Source: a virus
Direction: 5' to 3' (one strand)
DNA: 64,000 bases
IMG/VR virus record: IMGVR_UViG_3300005253_000455
Span: 1-64,000 of that record
The notes beneath the pieces are model-generated. The model saw nothing but the letters and a program-made list of their open reading frames with translations. It did not search any database and was not told the origin of the DNA. This document shows, in pieces, positions 31,177-38,613 of this stretch (the first letter of the stretch is position 1; every line of letters begins with the position of its first letter). A program made the translations under genes and the position numbers.

Positions 31177-31659
31177 TTAAAATTTCTTCAAAAGAGCCCG
31201 ATACAGAATGGCATCTTTACGTGAGACAGATTTAAAGAATCCCTCAAGTTCCTCATCATTCAAACTCCTCAAAAGAACCACCATCTTCTTCTGTGGATCT
31301 TCCATTTTCTTTGCAGTAACTTTCTTGCTCTCTTTAATCTTTGCAACTCCCTCAGTTGCTTCAACGGCCCGTATCTCATCTTCACAAGAAGGACAGCGAC
31401 CCTTGAGGAGATTCTCATAATAATTGAGAATCCCACAGGTCTTACATTTAAGTCGGGGCTTGAGAACGGGGTGGGAATGTTTCTTGTTCCATTCCTTTAA
31501 GACGCGAGTGGCCTCAAGGAGATCAGATAGTTTTATAGAAACAGTAAATTCATCTAACTCATTTGAAGAAACAGAGCAAGCTTGGGCTAGATCTTCTAGG
31601 TTGTTGAGAAGAGCCGCGAAAGGTTGAAGAGCCATGATTGCTTCGGTGTGTTTGTTCAC
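31177..31659 (-). CDS. Zinc-ribbon protein, 160 aa
   Basis: ATG 31659 begins just after the upstream stop. Helical N-terminal 65 residues, then a zinc ribbon C-K-T-C ... C-P-S-C (about 73-92), then a Lys-rich linker and a helical end. The spacing fits a rubredoxin-like ribbon as in RNA- or DNA-binding factors. Function unknown. Confidence 0.6.
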   Translation of the reverse strand: MNKHTEAIMALQPFAALLNNLEDLAQACSVSSNELDEFTVSIKLSDLLEATRVLKEWNKKHSHPVLKPRLKCKTCGILNYYENLLKGRCPSCEDEIRAVEATEGVAKIKESKKVTAKKMEDPQKKMVVLLRSLNDEELEGFFKSVSRKDAILYRALLKKF

Positions 31660-31660
31660 T

Positions 31661-31867
31661 TTAGTTCCCCTTCTCTTCTAACTCATGCCAGCCTTCTTGT
31701 TCTAATATTGGGTCTCTTGTTGGTTCTTCTTCTTTAAAATCTTCGCCAGCCTTTATACATTCATCACAGAGACTCCAACCTGAATCTGAAATTTCCCCTT
31801 CCATCCATCTTCCACAACATCCACAGTGGCTACCTCTAGCTATTAATTCTGGAGTTCCCCAAACCAT
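31661..31867 (-). CDS. Small zinc-finger-like protein, 68 aa
   Basis: ATG 31867 after AAAGGGGGAACAAA. CGCCGRWM and LCDEC form two Cys pairs 17-19 residues apart, a small zinc ribbon, followed by an acidic tail. Stop is one base before the next start. One of several small zinc proteins in this operon. Confidence 0.6.
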   Translation of the reverse strand: MVWGTPELIARGSHCGCCGRWMEGEISDSGWSLCDECIKAGEDFKEEEPTRDPILEQEGWHELEEKGN

Positions 31868-31891
31868 TTTGTTCCCCCTTTCTTAGAAGTC

Positions 31892-32110
31892 TTAGTAATT
31901 CTTATGCAACTCAATTCTTATCATAGGATAAGGAGCATTTGGAGGCTGCCCTTCAAAACCGAGAAGATGTGTAATTGAAACTACTTTCAAGCTTTTCTCA
32001 TGACATTGGGTAAGAACTTTATCCCCAATATTAGGAACTGAGCAGAAAAGTTCTGGCCAGGAATATCTTTGGTACCCATCCAGATTTGTGTGGCAATATC
32101 CCTTTATCAT
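31892..32110 (-). CDS. Hypothetical protein, paralogue C, 72 aa
   Basis: ATG 32110 after AGAAGGGGAATAAG. Shares with the preceding gene (32123-32428) the pattern C-x-TNL, W-P-x2-F, V-P-x2-GD, THL/THG and PMI-x-IEL near the end. It lacks the first 40 residues of its neighbour, so it is a shortened duplicate or the other is extended. Function unknown. Confidence 0.6.
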   Translation of the reverse strand: MIKGYCHTNLDGYQRYSWPELFCSVPNIGDKVLTQCHEKSLKVVSITHLLGFEGQPPNAPYPMIRIELHKNY

Positions 32111-32122
32111 CTTATTCCCCTT

Positions 32123-32428
32123 CTATTTGTTTAGTTCAATAGTAATCATGGGATTCTTATTCCCATCTTTCCCATGCGTTACTTGAACAATCTCCAAGGT
32201 AATCTTTCCACCTTCTGAGACTATGCTGTCCCCAACTCGCGGGACAATCTTGAAATATCGGGGCCAGAATTCCTCCCTGTAAGCAAAGAGATTGGTGAAA
32301 CATCTGACTTCTATTTCCCCATTCTCATTCTCCCCTTCAATGACTTTCTTGATTGGTTCAGGAGTAAGAATACCAAGAGATCTTTTATCTCTTTCAGGTT
32401 TCATCGCTCTTTCAAGGTACTCTTTCAT
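32123..32428 (-). CDS. Hypothetical protein, paralogue D, 101 aa
   Basis: ATG 32428, preceded by GGAACAGG. Residues 1-40 are charged (KEYLERAMKPERDKRSLG); residues 42-101 match the neighbouring gene at 31892-32110. The conserved part is beta-type with VPRVGDSIVSEGG, which recalls small KOW/SH3-like barrels. No function known. Confidence 0.6.
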   Translation of the reverse strand: MKEYLERAMKPERDKRSLGILTPEPIKKVIEGENENGEIEVRCFTNLFAYREEFWPRYFKIVPRVGDSIVSEGGKITLEIVQVTHGKDGNKNPMITIELNK

Positions 32429-32436
32429 CCTGTTCC

Positions 32437-32643
32437 TTAATTCAAAAACTTGTTTTCATCAATCCAACTTGCCGCCTCATCCAAAGTTTTGGCAAAGATA
32501 TGAGTGATGTAGCGGAGTTTAACCTCGGGAGTTCCAAGGTTAGCCATCTCAAGAACAAGTGCCTCAGTAGCTTCACTTATTCGCTTCTCGAAATCCTTAT
32601 TTCGAGAAAGGTTTAGGTATTTGCTTTTATCTTTTCTAGCCAT
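32437..32643 (-). CDS. Hypothetical helical protein, 68 aa
   Basis: ATG 32643 is chosen because TTGAAAGGGAAACTA precedes it. Basic start (ARKDKSKYLNLSRNKDFEKR), then helices ending DEAASWIDENKF. No family recognised. Starts 12 bases after the preceding stop. Confidence 0.55.
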   Translation of the reverse strand: MARKDKSKYLNLSRNKDFEKRISEATEALVLEMANLGTPEVKLRYITHIFAKTLDEAASWIDENKFLN

Positions 32644-32654
32644 TAGTTTCCCTT

Positions 32655-32831
32655 TCAATAAAGATCAGTGTTACAACGTTCACAGAGAAGATCATCAGTA
32701 GAATCTTCTTCTAGATCAATCATTTTAGGCATATTTGCTAAAGCAGAAGACTGCCCATTAAAAAGATCAACCACAAGAGAGACAGTACATCTAAAACAGT
32801 ACGGTAATCCATTAAGTGTTACAACCTTCAT
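32655..32831 (-). CDS. Small zinc-ribbon-like protein, 58 aa
   Basis: ATG 32831 follows TTGAAGGGGAATCTA. Two pairs, CFRC near residue 13 and CERC near 51, could share one zinc. First gene downstream of two consensus promoters at 32.9-33.1 kb, so it heads a strongly transcribed early segment. Confidence 0.6.
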   Translation of the reverse strand: MKVVTLNGLPYCFRCTVSLVVDLFNGQSSALANMPKMIDLEEDSTDDLLCERCNTDLY

Positions 32832-32873
32832 TAGATTCCCCTTCAATTAAGGATGCTCCTTTTTCCTAACTTT

Positions 32874-32903
32874 CCCGCCCAACCAAGATTCCCCGCCCAA
32901 CCA
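32874..32903 (-). repeat. G-rich direct repeat in promoter leader
   Basis: The plus-strand unit CCCGCCCAACCA occurs at 32874-32885 and again at 32892-32903, 18 bp apart. The transcript of P4 therefore carries TGGTTGGGCGGG twice, with G-runs of 3-4, just after its start. This could fold as a two- or three-layer G-quadruplex or bind a regulator. Confidence 0.6.
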
Positions 32904-32931
32904 ACTACGCCAAATGAACCACCAGAGGTTC

Positions 32932-32960
32932 ATTATACAGCAATGCAAAGCAAATGTCAA
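32932..32960 (-). promoter_or_regulatory. Consensus promoter P4
   Basis: Minus strand TTGACA (32960-32955), 17-bp spacer, TATAAT (32937-32932): a perfect sigma-70 match. The expected transcript start is about 95 bases upstream of the gene at 32831. It lacks the 12-bp element of P1-P3 but shares AATTGACATTTG with the neighbouring P5. Confidence 0.85.
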
Positions 32961-33063
32961 TTGAGTTATTCATTTTTATCAGTTGGTTTTTTATAGCAAC
33001 TTTTGCATTTTCTTTATCTTTTTCTTTCAATTCCATCTTGCCGATGTGCCTTTTAAGAAGCAC

Positions 33064-33092
33064 ATTTTAACACATTTTTAACCAAATGTCAA
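33064..33092 (-). promoter_or_regulatory. Near-consensus promoter P5
   Basis: Minus strand TTGACA (33092-33087), 17-bp spacer, TAAAAT (33069-33064), one mismatch. Lies 132 bp upstream of P4 and points the same way. Tandem promoters downstream of the reductase gene suggest extra expression of the small genes that follow. Confidence 0.8.
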
Positions 33093-33132
33093 TTAGATTT
33101 TGATATTAATTGAGTTGTTCATTTTAACAACT

Positions 33133-33237
33133 TTAAGCCTTATTCCACTTCTTCAAAGCTGCTACTTCTTTCTCTCCTAGCTTTTCCTTTCTCTTAAAGA
33201 AGCTTTTGAAAAGAGCCCTAAATCTCACAACTATCAT
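33133..33237 (-). CDS. Possible small basic protein, 34 aa
   Basis: ATG 33237 opens MIVVRFRALFKSFFKRKEKL ... ALKKWNKA, overlapping the last 20 bases of the reductase gene in another frame. Amphipathic and very basic. The ribosome site is weak (GAGAATG context), which keeps confidence low; coupling to the reductase stop is possible. Confidence 0.4.
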   Translation of the reverse strand: MIVVRFRALFKSFFKRKEKLGEKEVAALKKWNKA

Positions 33238-35380
33238 TCTCACAATAGAGCGTAGCATCTGGATTCTCCATCTTTCCTAAGCTGTTATAATTAGAGAAAT
33301 CTATAGGTTTGATTTTTCTCTTCAATTCAATGAATTGCTCAGATGAAATTCCCTCATAAGGCATCTGCTTAAAGGCTCCTTTGGGGCTATGAGGAAGGAG
33401 AGAAACAGATTTAATTAAGGGAGCGAACTGTCCGAGCATTTGCTCGATTTGATTCTTCTCCGTTTCAGGGTTCCAATACACTGTGCATGAAACCATGTTA
33501 TCGGACCACTCACGTTGAAGCATAGCGAGAAGTGCAAATTGCTCCCACGCACTCACCTTAGTTGCTGGTCTTGTTTTCCCTTGATTGATTGGATAAGAGA
33601 AAACATTAGTATTCACTTGAGCTATATCAGGTTCCCAAGGAATATTAGCGGCTTTCATTAATTCACCAAGAGGAGAATCTATGCTTATTCTTATTCGACG
33701 AATAGCGTATTGGAATGTTGGGAAGTGCATTCCGCTGCTCACCCCAGCAAGTTGGGAGATAGTTCCACTCGGCTTAACTGTGGTGACTCTAATTGGCTCA
33801 GGGACGCCGCTTTCTTGGGCCATTGCCCTAGCTGTCTGTCGAACAACTAGATAGACTTCTCGGAAGATCTTAGTGAGACGAGCCGCTCCTTGTTGATCTA
33901 GCCAGTCAGCAATGCCAGAAATAGAGACTCCTATTCTTCTGTTCTTTGAAAGAACAGAATTGGTCTCATAAGAGTGAGTCATTAAAAGGGAAACTGACTG
34001 AGCATAGATTGTGGCGATGCGAGCAACTACTTTCAATTCCTGAACACTCTCACAACGGGTCGGGAACAGTTCAACCAGATTGCAGAGCTCTTTATCCTCC
34101 AACGGGATTTCCCCGCAAGGGTTACAAGAGGTTGCGTGATCAAGCCTAAGATAATCATTATCCGTATAACGGTGACCGAATCGGCCATACCGTTGAATGT
34201 TCATTACGTTGATCATACCCATATCTACAAAGTCTGCATTCTTTTGAGCAATAGTTTCAAGATAAGAGAATGAAGATGCTGAATCTAGAAAGCATGAGTT
34301 GTTGGAAAGGCTAGAAATGTTAAGGCGATCAGCAAGATAAGATTCAGAAGGGAGGTCATTATTGTTAAGGTAATTAAGACAATCATCATATCCTTCACCT
34401 CTGTTATCTCCCGTCTTAGAATACTCAAAGGTGCGTTCATGAACTCTTTGGATTTTAGTGGCTGTTTCATTATCGGTGTGTACCTTGTAATTCTTAAGAT
34501 CAAGAAAGGTTAGATCATTCGGGCTTCCTATTATAATCTGAGCCCCGCGACGAACATTACCTGAGACTACACAAGTCCCAACTGCATTGATTAAATCACA
34601 GATAAATCGAGTTTTGTTTATCTTTCCTTCTTGGTAGAGTTTAAAGAAATGTCTTATTCTACAGTGAAGAATCATCAATGGGGCGGGACCGGAAGCTACA
34701 CCTCCAAAGCCTTTAATCGGTTCTCCGAAGGCTCGAATCGAATCATAATCAAATTCAAAATCGAAACCTTTTAATTGAGCCTTTATAAGATCATGAACTG
34801 AATTAACCCAACCTTCTCGAGTGTCAGGAATGACATCAAAAGAATTAAGAGCCTTTGGATTTACCTGAATTACTAAAGGTCCACTTATCTCTAGTTTATA
34901 CCCAACTCCACAACCACACATGAGAGCATCCATAGACCAAGCAAGATCATCAGCAAGAGAATCACAGCTTATATTTGTATTGGCGCAGTTGTTTAAGGCC
35001 ATTGAGCCAATATTAAAGACATGCTCACTTCCCATAGAAAACAAACCCCGACCCGGGGCTAGGAATTTCATTTGATAGAGATATTCAAGCATTTGGCGGG
35101 CAATAGCTTGCCACTTAGCTTCCTCCCACTTCAGACCAATTTTGTAGTACCAGTCCTTGCGGATTGAGAAGCATCCTTCTACTACTCGGACGCAAGTATC
35201 TAGCCAAGTTTCATTCTTCGTTTCTGGTCTTTCTATTGGAGAGTCTAAATCAATAGGCCGTGAATATGTTCTATAATAAACAATCTCCCCAAATCCACCA
35301 AAGCCAAAGGAAGGCTTAAAGCGAGCAGCTACTTCTGCAATGATGGATTGGGGCAAGTGAAATCGCTTCTCAACTATCAT
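33218..35380 (-). CDS. nrdJ: Class II (adenosylcobalamin-dependent) ribonucleotide reductase
   Basis: 720 residues, near the usual length of monomeric class II enzymes. The substrate-site region MALNNCANTNIS holds the first redox Cys; CNPCGEIPLEDKELCNL holds the thiyl-radical Cys and its partner; the C-terminus ends C713-x4-C718, the shuttle pair. FLAPGRGLFSMGS and NVRRGAQI are typical of the RTPR type. It makes deoxynucleotides with B12 instead of an oxygen-dependent radical, so the host must provide cobalamin. Start overlaps the previous stop (ATGA). Confidence 0.92.
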   Translation of the reverse strand: MIVEKRFHLPQSIIAEVAARFKPSFGFGGFGEIVYYRTYSRPIDLDSPIERPETKNETWLDTCVRVVEGCFSIRKDWYYKIGLKWEEAKWQAIARQMLEYLYQMKFLAPGRGLFSMGSEHVFNIGSMALNNCANTNISCDSLADDLAWSMDALMCGCGVGYKLEISGPLVIQVNPKALNSFDVIPDTREGWVNSVHDLIKAQLKGFDFEFDYDSIRAFGEPIKGFGGVASGPAPLMILHCRIRHFFKLYQEGKINKTRFICDLINAVGTCVVSGNVRRGAQIIIGSPNDLTFLDLKNYKVHTDNETATKIQRVHERTFEYSKTGDNRGEGYDDCLNYLNNNDLPSESYLADRLNISSLSNNSCFLDSASSFSYLETIAQKNADFVDMGMINVMNIQRYGRFGHRYTDNDYLRLDHATSCNPCGEIPLEDKELCNLVELFPTRCESVQELKVVARIATIYAQSVSLLMTHSYETNSVLSKNRRIGVSISGIADWLDQQGAARLTKIFREVYLVVRQTARAMAQESGVPEPIRVTTVKPSGTISQLAGVSSGMHFPTFQYAIRRIRISIDSPLGELMKAANIPWEPDIAQVNTNVFSYPINQGKTRPATKVSAWEQFALLAMLQREWSDNMVSCTVYWNPETEKNQIEQMLGQFAPLIKSVSLLPHSPKGAFKQMPYEGISSEQFIELKRKIKPIDFSNYNSLGKMENPDATLYCENDSCEI

Positions 35381-35634
35381 TCTTGTTCTCCTCTTTTCGG
35401 TTGTTCTACTTCTTCTTTCAAATTAATAACAGTTCCATTTCTATCTATCTGGTACCGCTTATGAATTCCGGGAATTGCATTCCTAGCTTGAAGAGATAAA
35501 GGATGAAAGCCCCGCGCCCTAGCAGGAAAAACCCTATGCTTATTTGATCGGTTAGGGTTTTTTACTCCCCAACCCTTTTTCTTCATTTTGTTCGGTCTGC
35601 ACTTTTTAGCTTTTGAGGCTTTACAAGTTGCCAT
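35377..35634 (-). CDS. Basic Arg/Lys-rich protein, 85 aa
   Basis: ATG 35634 is chosen over an upstream in-frame start because AAAGGGCTAGGA precedes it. Very basic (KASKAKKCRPNKMKKKGWG, RSNKHRVFPARARG) with an HPLSLQARN segment. Could bind nucleic acid. Overlaps the reductase start by 4 bases and the upstream gene by 14. Confidence 0.55.
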   Translation of the reverse strand: MATCKASKAKKCRPNKMKKKGWGVKNPNRSNKHRVFPARARGFHPLSLQARNAIPGIHKRYQIDRNGTVINLKEEVEQPKRGEQE

Positions 35635-36067
35635 TCCTAGCCCTTTCAAGATATGTTCCAAGTCTAGTTTTAGCTATTAGTCTTACAATAACTGATAGCT
35701 TATTCACACTCTCAATAGTTTCTGCAGTCTCTTCTTCCTCTCCCTTAACTGAAGCTCGCCTCTCCCAATCCCTATAACCTAATTCCTTAGCCCGCTTCTT
35801 TCCAAGAGCCCGAACCTTTGCAGGAATATAAGGCTTACCTTGCTCAATCCTTTGCCGAATGTAGTAACGCTTTGAGCGCTTAGCCTTCCCACTAAGTTCC
35901 TCATTCTCAATTTGTTTTAACAAACCCTGCTCTCTGAAAATTTGATCGAGATGTTTAGGAATAAAGGGAGCAAGGGGAGTTGGGACAGTTAAAGCCTCTT
36001 CTTGTTCCTCTGCAACTCCTTCTGTTGCCTCTCTTATAATTCTCTGCTTGATACTTTCCTCATTCAT
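35621..36067 (-). CDS. Hypothetical charged protein, 148 aa
   Basis: ATG 36067 after GGTGGAGTTAGAAGA. Acidic start (NEESIKQRIIREATEGVAEE), a basic centre (GKAKRSKRYYIRQRIEQGKP, RALGKKRAKELG) and a helical end. No family recognised; the basic centre may contact DNA or RNA. It heads the reductase group. Confidence 0.55.
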   Translation of the reverse strand: MNEESIKQRIIREATEGVAEEQEEALTVPTPLAPFIPKHLDQIFREQGLLKQIENEELSGKAKRSKRYYIRQRIEQGKPYIPAKVRALGKKRAKELGYRDWERRASVKGEEEETAETIESVNKLSVIVRLIAKTRLGTYLERARNGNL

Positions 36068-36145
36068 TCTTCTAACTCCACCAAAGTTTGGAGAAATATA
36101 AAACTAGATTGGCTCATTTAAGTTCCCTGTTCAATGGGTGAATGA

Positions 36146-36319
36146 TTAGTTGGATTCGTTCTGTTCTTTTTCATATCTTGTTCTAGCCTCATTATCCAAT
36201 CTCTTATAATGGAATAAAAGCTCCTTCAAATCAATCTTCCTTACTCTTATTGTTTGCTCATCTAAACCTCTTTCAGTTAAAGCATCTTCTAATCTTTGTA
36301 AGACATTAAGGAAACTCAT
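36146..36319 (-). CDS. Small helical protein, 57 aa
   Basis: ATG 36319 follows TAAAGGAGAAAGAA, better than the upstream in-frame start at 36424, which runs through a Cys/Pro-rich stretch. Helical, heptad-like (SFLNVLQRLEDALTERGLDE). The 80 bases after it hold no gene. Function unknown. Confidence 0.55.
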   Translation of the reverse strand: MSFLNVLQRLEDALTERGLDEQTIRVRKIDLKELLFHYKRLDNEARTRYEKEQNESN

Positions 36320-36417
36320 TTCTTTCTCCTTTAAAACTTGAACTGCTGCAAAGCAGCTGAAGAAGCAAGGGGGAGGGTAGACTCTCATTGCTTCTAAAAG
36401 AAGCCCCCTACCCCTCT

Positions 36418-36507
36418 CTACCATTCATGATCTTCATCTGATTTAGCAGCAAGCCATATAATTGGAATCATGATTAGGAAGAATATTATGATAATAATTA
36501 CTTTCAT
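36418..36507 (-). CDS. Membrane micropeptide, 29 aa
   Basis: ATG 36507 is preceded by AAGGAGCAAGGAG, with the first AAGGAG 7 nt away. Residues 3-21 are one hydrophobic helix (VIIIIIFFLIMIPIIWLAA) and the tail is acidic. First frame after promoter P2, so it would be made early. Function unknown. Confidence 0.5.
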   Translation of the reverse strand: MKVIIIIIFFLIMIPIIWLAAKSDEDHEW

Positions 36508-36616
36508 CTCCTTGCTCCTTGCTCTTGCCATCTAGCCCGACCAAAGCGCCTAGCTAGACCCTTTAGATGGGGTATGGTGAATTTCAATTTGAATTTGAAC
36601 ACAGTACATAGTATTA

Positions 36617-36636
36617 TTTTTTTTTTTTTTTTTTTT
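36617..36636. repeat. Homopolymer run of 20 T
   Basis: Twenty T on the plus strand, so 20 A in the leader of the P2 transcript, about 140 bases after its start. No GC-rich stem precedes it on the plus strand, so it is not a standard terminator there. Length may vary by slippage. Confidence 0.85.
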
Positions 36637-36778
36637 AAGAAGAAGTCTCCCTTTCTCTTAGTTAGTAGGTATAGATAGGGGTGGTGGCAAGTTGTTGTAC
36701 AACAGCAAATGCAAGGGGTAGCCTTAGGGGTCCAGCTAGACGTATTGGTCGGTTAAGACATTAGATTGCTAGATTATA

Positions 36779-36825
36779 ATTCTAGCAGGTTGGCCCCGAG
36801 AAGTCAATATATGGGGACGATTTTT
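36779..36825 (-). promoter_or_regulatory. Promoter P2 with shared 12-bp upstream element
   Basis: Minus strand TTGACT (36807-36802), 17-bp spacer, TAGAAT (36784-36779), two mismatches in all. AAAAATCGTCCC lies at 36825-36814, again 6 bp upstream of the -35 box. It is the main start for the long leftward operon, with a leader of about 270 bases before the first frame. Confidence 0.8.
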
Positions 36826-37081
36826 ATTTCATAGTTCTTATTAATTCCAACTACGTTCATTTTCTGAACAATCGCAAAGTTGAATATTCAGCAAAACTAA
36901 TTCAGTTAATGAAAAAACAGCCCCGAGAATCTTTTGAATCGGTCTAGGAAAAAACAACAAAGGCGAGATAGGAGCGGGGAGAATCTTAATAGAAATGTTG
37001 GTATATTATATTAACTTATTAGTTAAAATAAAAAATTTCAATTAGGCGAGATGAACGGAAAAAAGTTCAATTAGATAGGTA

Positions 37082-37118
37082 TGAAAAAAGGCCTAACCTA
37101 ATCAATATAGGTTAGGCC
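37082..37118 (-). terminator. Rho-independent terminator Ta
   Basis: Minus strand: GGCCTAACCTA (37118-37108) pairs with TAGGTTAGGCC (37100-37090) over 11 bp, loop 7 nt, then TTTTTTCAT. Seven bases after the stop of the gene at 37125. Nearly the same stem recurs at 37378-37406. Confidence 0.85.
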
Positions 37119-37124
37119 ATAAAG

Positions 37125-37346
37125 CTAAGCTTTTCGCGCCTTACTATGTCCTTGCTCCACATTCAACAGAACCTGTACTTTATCCTCAATTGTTTGCATT
37201 TCCGCAAGCATGTTAAGGACACAATCCTTAGCCTCTCCAGGCCTTACATCCTCAGCATATGCTGTCAATGCAGTATAGAGAAGTTCAGATTCCATTTCAT
37301 TGTAATGCGAAACAACCGATATTTCCCGCTTTACTTCTATAAACAT
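37125..37346 (-). CDS. Hypothetical protein, 73 aa
   Basis: ATG 37346 after AATTGAGGCACAAA; the frame is open upstream but passes through terminator Tb, so the short form is preferred. Helical (EMESELLYTALTAYAEDVRP, CVLNMLAEMQTIEDKVQVLL) with a basic end. It lies between two look-alike terminators and has no promoter of its own that I can see. Confidence 0.6.
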   Translation of the reverse strand: MFIEVKREISVVSHYNEMESELLYTALTAYAEDVRPGEAKDCVLNMLAEMQTIEDKVQVLLNVEQGHSKARKA

Positions 37347-37371
37347 TTTGTGCCTCAATTCGCATGGTATG

Positions 37372-37406
37372 AAAAAAGGCCTAACTTTCGATTGACAAGT
37401 TAGGCC
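37372..37406 (-). terminator. Rho-independent terminator Tb
   Basis: Minus strand: GGCCTAACTT (37406-37397) pairs with AAGTTAGGCC (37387-37378) over 10 bp, then TTTTTTCATACC. Shares the GGCCTAAC core and U-tract with Ta. Lies 10 bases after the stop at 37416. Confidence 0.85.
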
Positions 37407-37415
37407 CATTTTATG

Positions 37416-37496
37416 CTAATCTTGCTTCCAATGTATCCATACGGAAACAATGATTAACACGATAACAAGGAAGACAAAATAGGGGTCATCGAACAT
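37416..37496 (-). CDS. Membrane micropeptide, 26 aa
   Basis: ATG 37496 after TTGGGGTGCATAAT. Sequence FDDPYFVFLVIVLIIVSVWI is one transmembrane helix with a short polar end. Between a 56-aa gene and terminator Tb. Early leftward gene of unknown function. Confidence 0.5.
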   Translation of the reverse strand: MFDDPYFVFLVIVLIIVSVWIHWKQD

Positions 37497-37512
37497 ATTA
37501 TGCACCCCAAAT

Positions 37513-37683
37513 TTAGCCTTCCGGCGAATCTTTCATTTCGGAAGCTAAGAATCTGGCGAGACTCTTATCCGCTCCGATTGAAGTAAAATATGCGATACAA
37601 TCGCTGAAAGACATAGTCTCAAAGCTTATGTATTCGCATGGTTCAGGAGCATCGCGTTTCATACATTCCATATAAGATTCCAT
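37513..37683 (-). CDS. Small hypothetical protein, 56 aa
   Basis: ATG 37683 after GTAAGGGGGTAAAA, a strong ribosome site. Contains three Cys (ECMKRD, EPCEY, FSDCIAYF) and a helical end (SLARFLASEMKDSPEG). Third gene from promoter P6. No family recognised. Confidence 0.6.
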   Translation of the reverse strand: MESYMECMKRDAPEPCEYISFETMSFSDCIAYFTSIGADKSLARFLASEMKDSPEG

Positions 37684-37747
37684 TTTTACCCCCTTACTTA
37701 TAAGATGGAATTATCGTTTTTTCCACGTTACAACAAGGATGGAATCC

Positions 37748-38290
37748 TTAGGATTGCTTGTGATTCTTCTTGACCTGGCCCTCAGTCTTTTTACCAGACT
37801 TTTGCTGAACTTTGAAAGCATCCAATTGCTTCTTCAAATCGGAAGCTTTAGCTTTTTGCTCAACCATTGCATCCATGACAGCCTGTACTTCTGGACTGCC
37901 AGCCTCATATTCCTCCGCCCACTTCTGTGCGGCAACATTCATTTGAGGCTTGAACGTATCAGCGAAAATCTTGATTTCCTGCATACTATGCAGAAAATCC
38001 GATTCATCTTTCCACATCCGAACCTTGCCTTTGACTTCAGAGGTATCGACAGTGATACCATCTCTCAGGAGCAAACTTCTTGCCCGCAAAACGTTCTGAA
38101 TGCGGACAAGTATGGACGTTCCTGTAAGCGCATCTTGTATGAAGTCCGCCTTGTAAAACTCAAGGTTTTCCTCATACGTATCGAACAGATTGACAGGCAT
38201 GCCCGTATAGGTACGGGTGTTGAGAGCAATCTTTTTCTCATTGTCAACCTGAAAAAGATTAGCTTTGAACTCAATAGATATTTTAGACAT
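37748..38290 (-). CDS. Hypothetical early protein, 180 aa
   Basis: ATG 38290 (MSKISIEF) is chosen; GAGAAATATAACC gives a weak ribosome site, and an ATG 15 bases upstream is an alternative. N-terminal half beta-type (KKIALNTRTYTGMPVNLFDT), C-terminal half helical, ending in a Lys-rich tail (QQKSGKKTEGQVKKNHKQS). First gene after promoter P6, with a long leader. Not recognised; may be a DNA-binding or host-takeover protein. Confidence 0.6.
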   Translation of the reverse strand: MSKISIEFKANLFQVDNEKKIALNTRTYTGMPVNLFDTYEENLEFYKADFIQDALTGTSILVRIQNVLRARSLLLRDGITVDTSEVKGKVRMWKDESDFLHSMQEIKIFADTFKPQMNVAAQKWAEEYEAGSPEVQAVMDAMVEQKAKASDLKKQLDAFKVQQKSGKKTEGQVKKNHKQS

Positions 38291-38613
38291 GGTTATATTT
38301 CTCATTAGTGGATTAAAATAAATCCTCAGCCTCACACCAAATAGAATGGCCGAGGATGCTTAGGCTGCCATACATAACGTATGACAGGACAGGATATGCT
38401 TCTGGTCCTTAATAGTACCATACGAAAAGTATACCCTAACTGCGATACTTATAATCGCTTTTCAAAGATCGCCCGTGCAATGATTGGCTAGGAAAAAACG
38501 CTACTATGGCATAAAGCAATGGTTCAGAAAGATAATCAAATAAACCTAAACTAATCGTGGTCTGAACCTTATAAAAGCCGTATAAGTATCCCGTAAATCC
38601 TTAGCTTTTCATC

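Larger units (their letters stand above)
32832..33132 (-). other. Non-coding control stretch with two promoters
   Basis: About 300 bp with no supported gene. It holds two consensus leftward promoters (32932-32960 and 33064-33092), a small GAACC/GGTTC hairpin at 32916-32931, and a directly repeated G-rich unit in the leader (32874-32903). It separates the ribonucleotide reductase gene from the block of small genes. Confidence 0.7.
36508..37124. other. Non-coding control stretch, about 600 bp
   Basis: No supported gene. It contains a terminator (37082-37118), promoter P2 (36779-36825), a run of 20 T (36617-36636) and AT-rich sequence around 36990-37070 with two copies of TTCAATTAG. I see no iteron array or clear origin, though the AT-rich part next to a promoter would be a place to look for one. 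Confidence 0.6.

Noticed and set aside
36990-37080. AT-rich stretch as a replication origin
   Set aside because: Apart from two TTCAATTAG copies there are no iterons or DnaA-like boxes that I could confirm by eye.
37391-37419. TTGACA on the plus strand inside terminator Tb
   Set aside because: The -10 position reads GCTAAT, there is no rightward gene downstream, and the hexamer is explained by the hairpin loop and arm.
37739-38308. 189-codon plus-strand frame
   Set aside because: It is the antisense of the 37748-38290 gene. The minus frame has the better start, charged C-terminus and coherent operon context.
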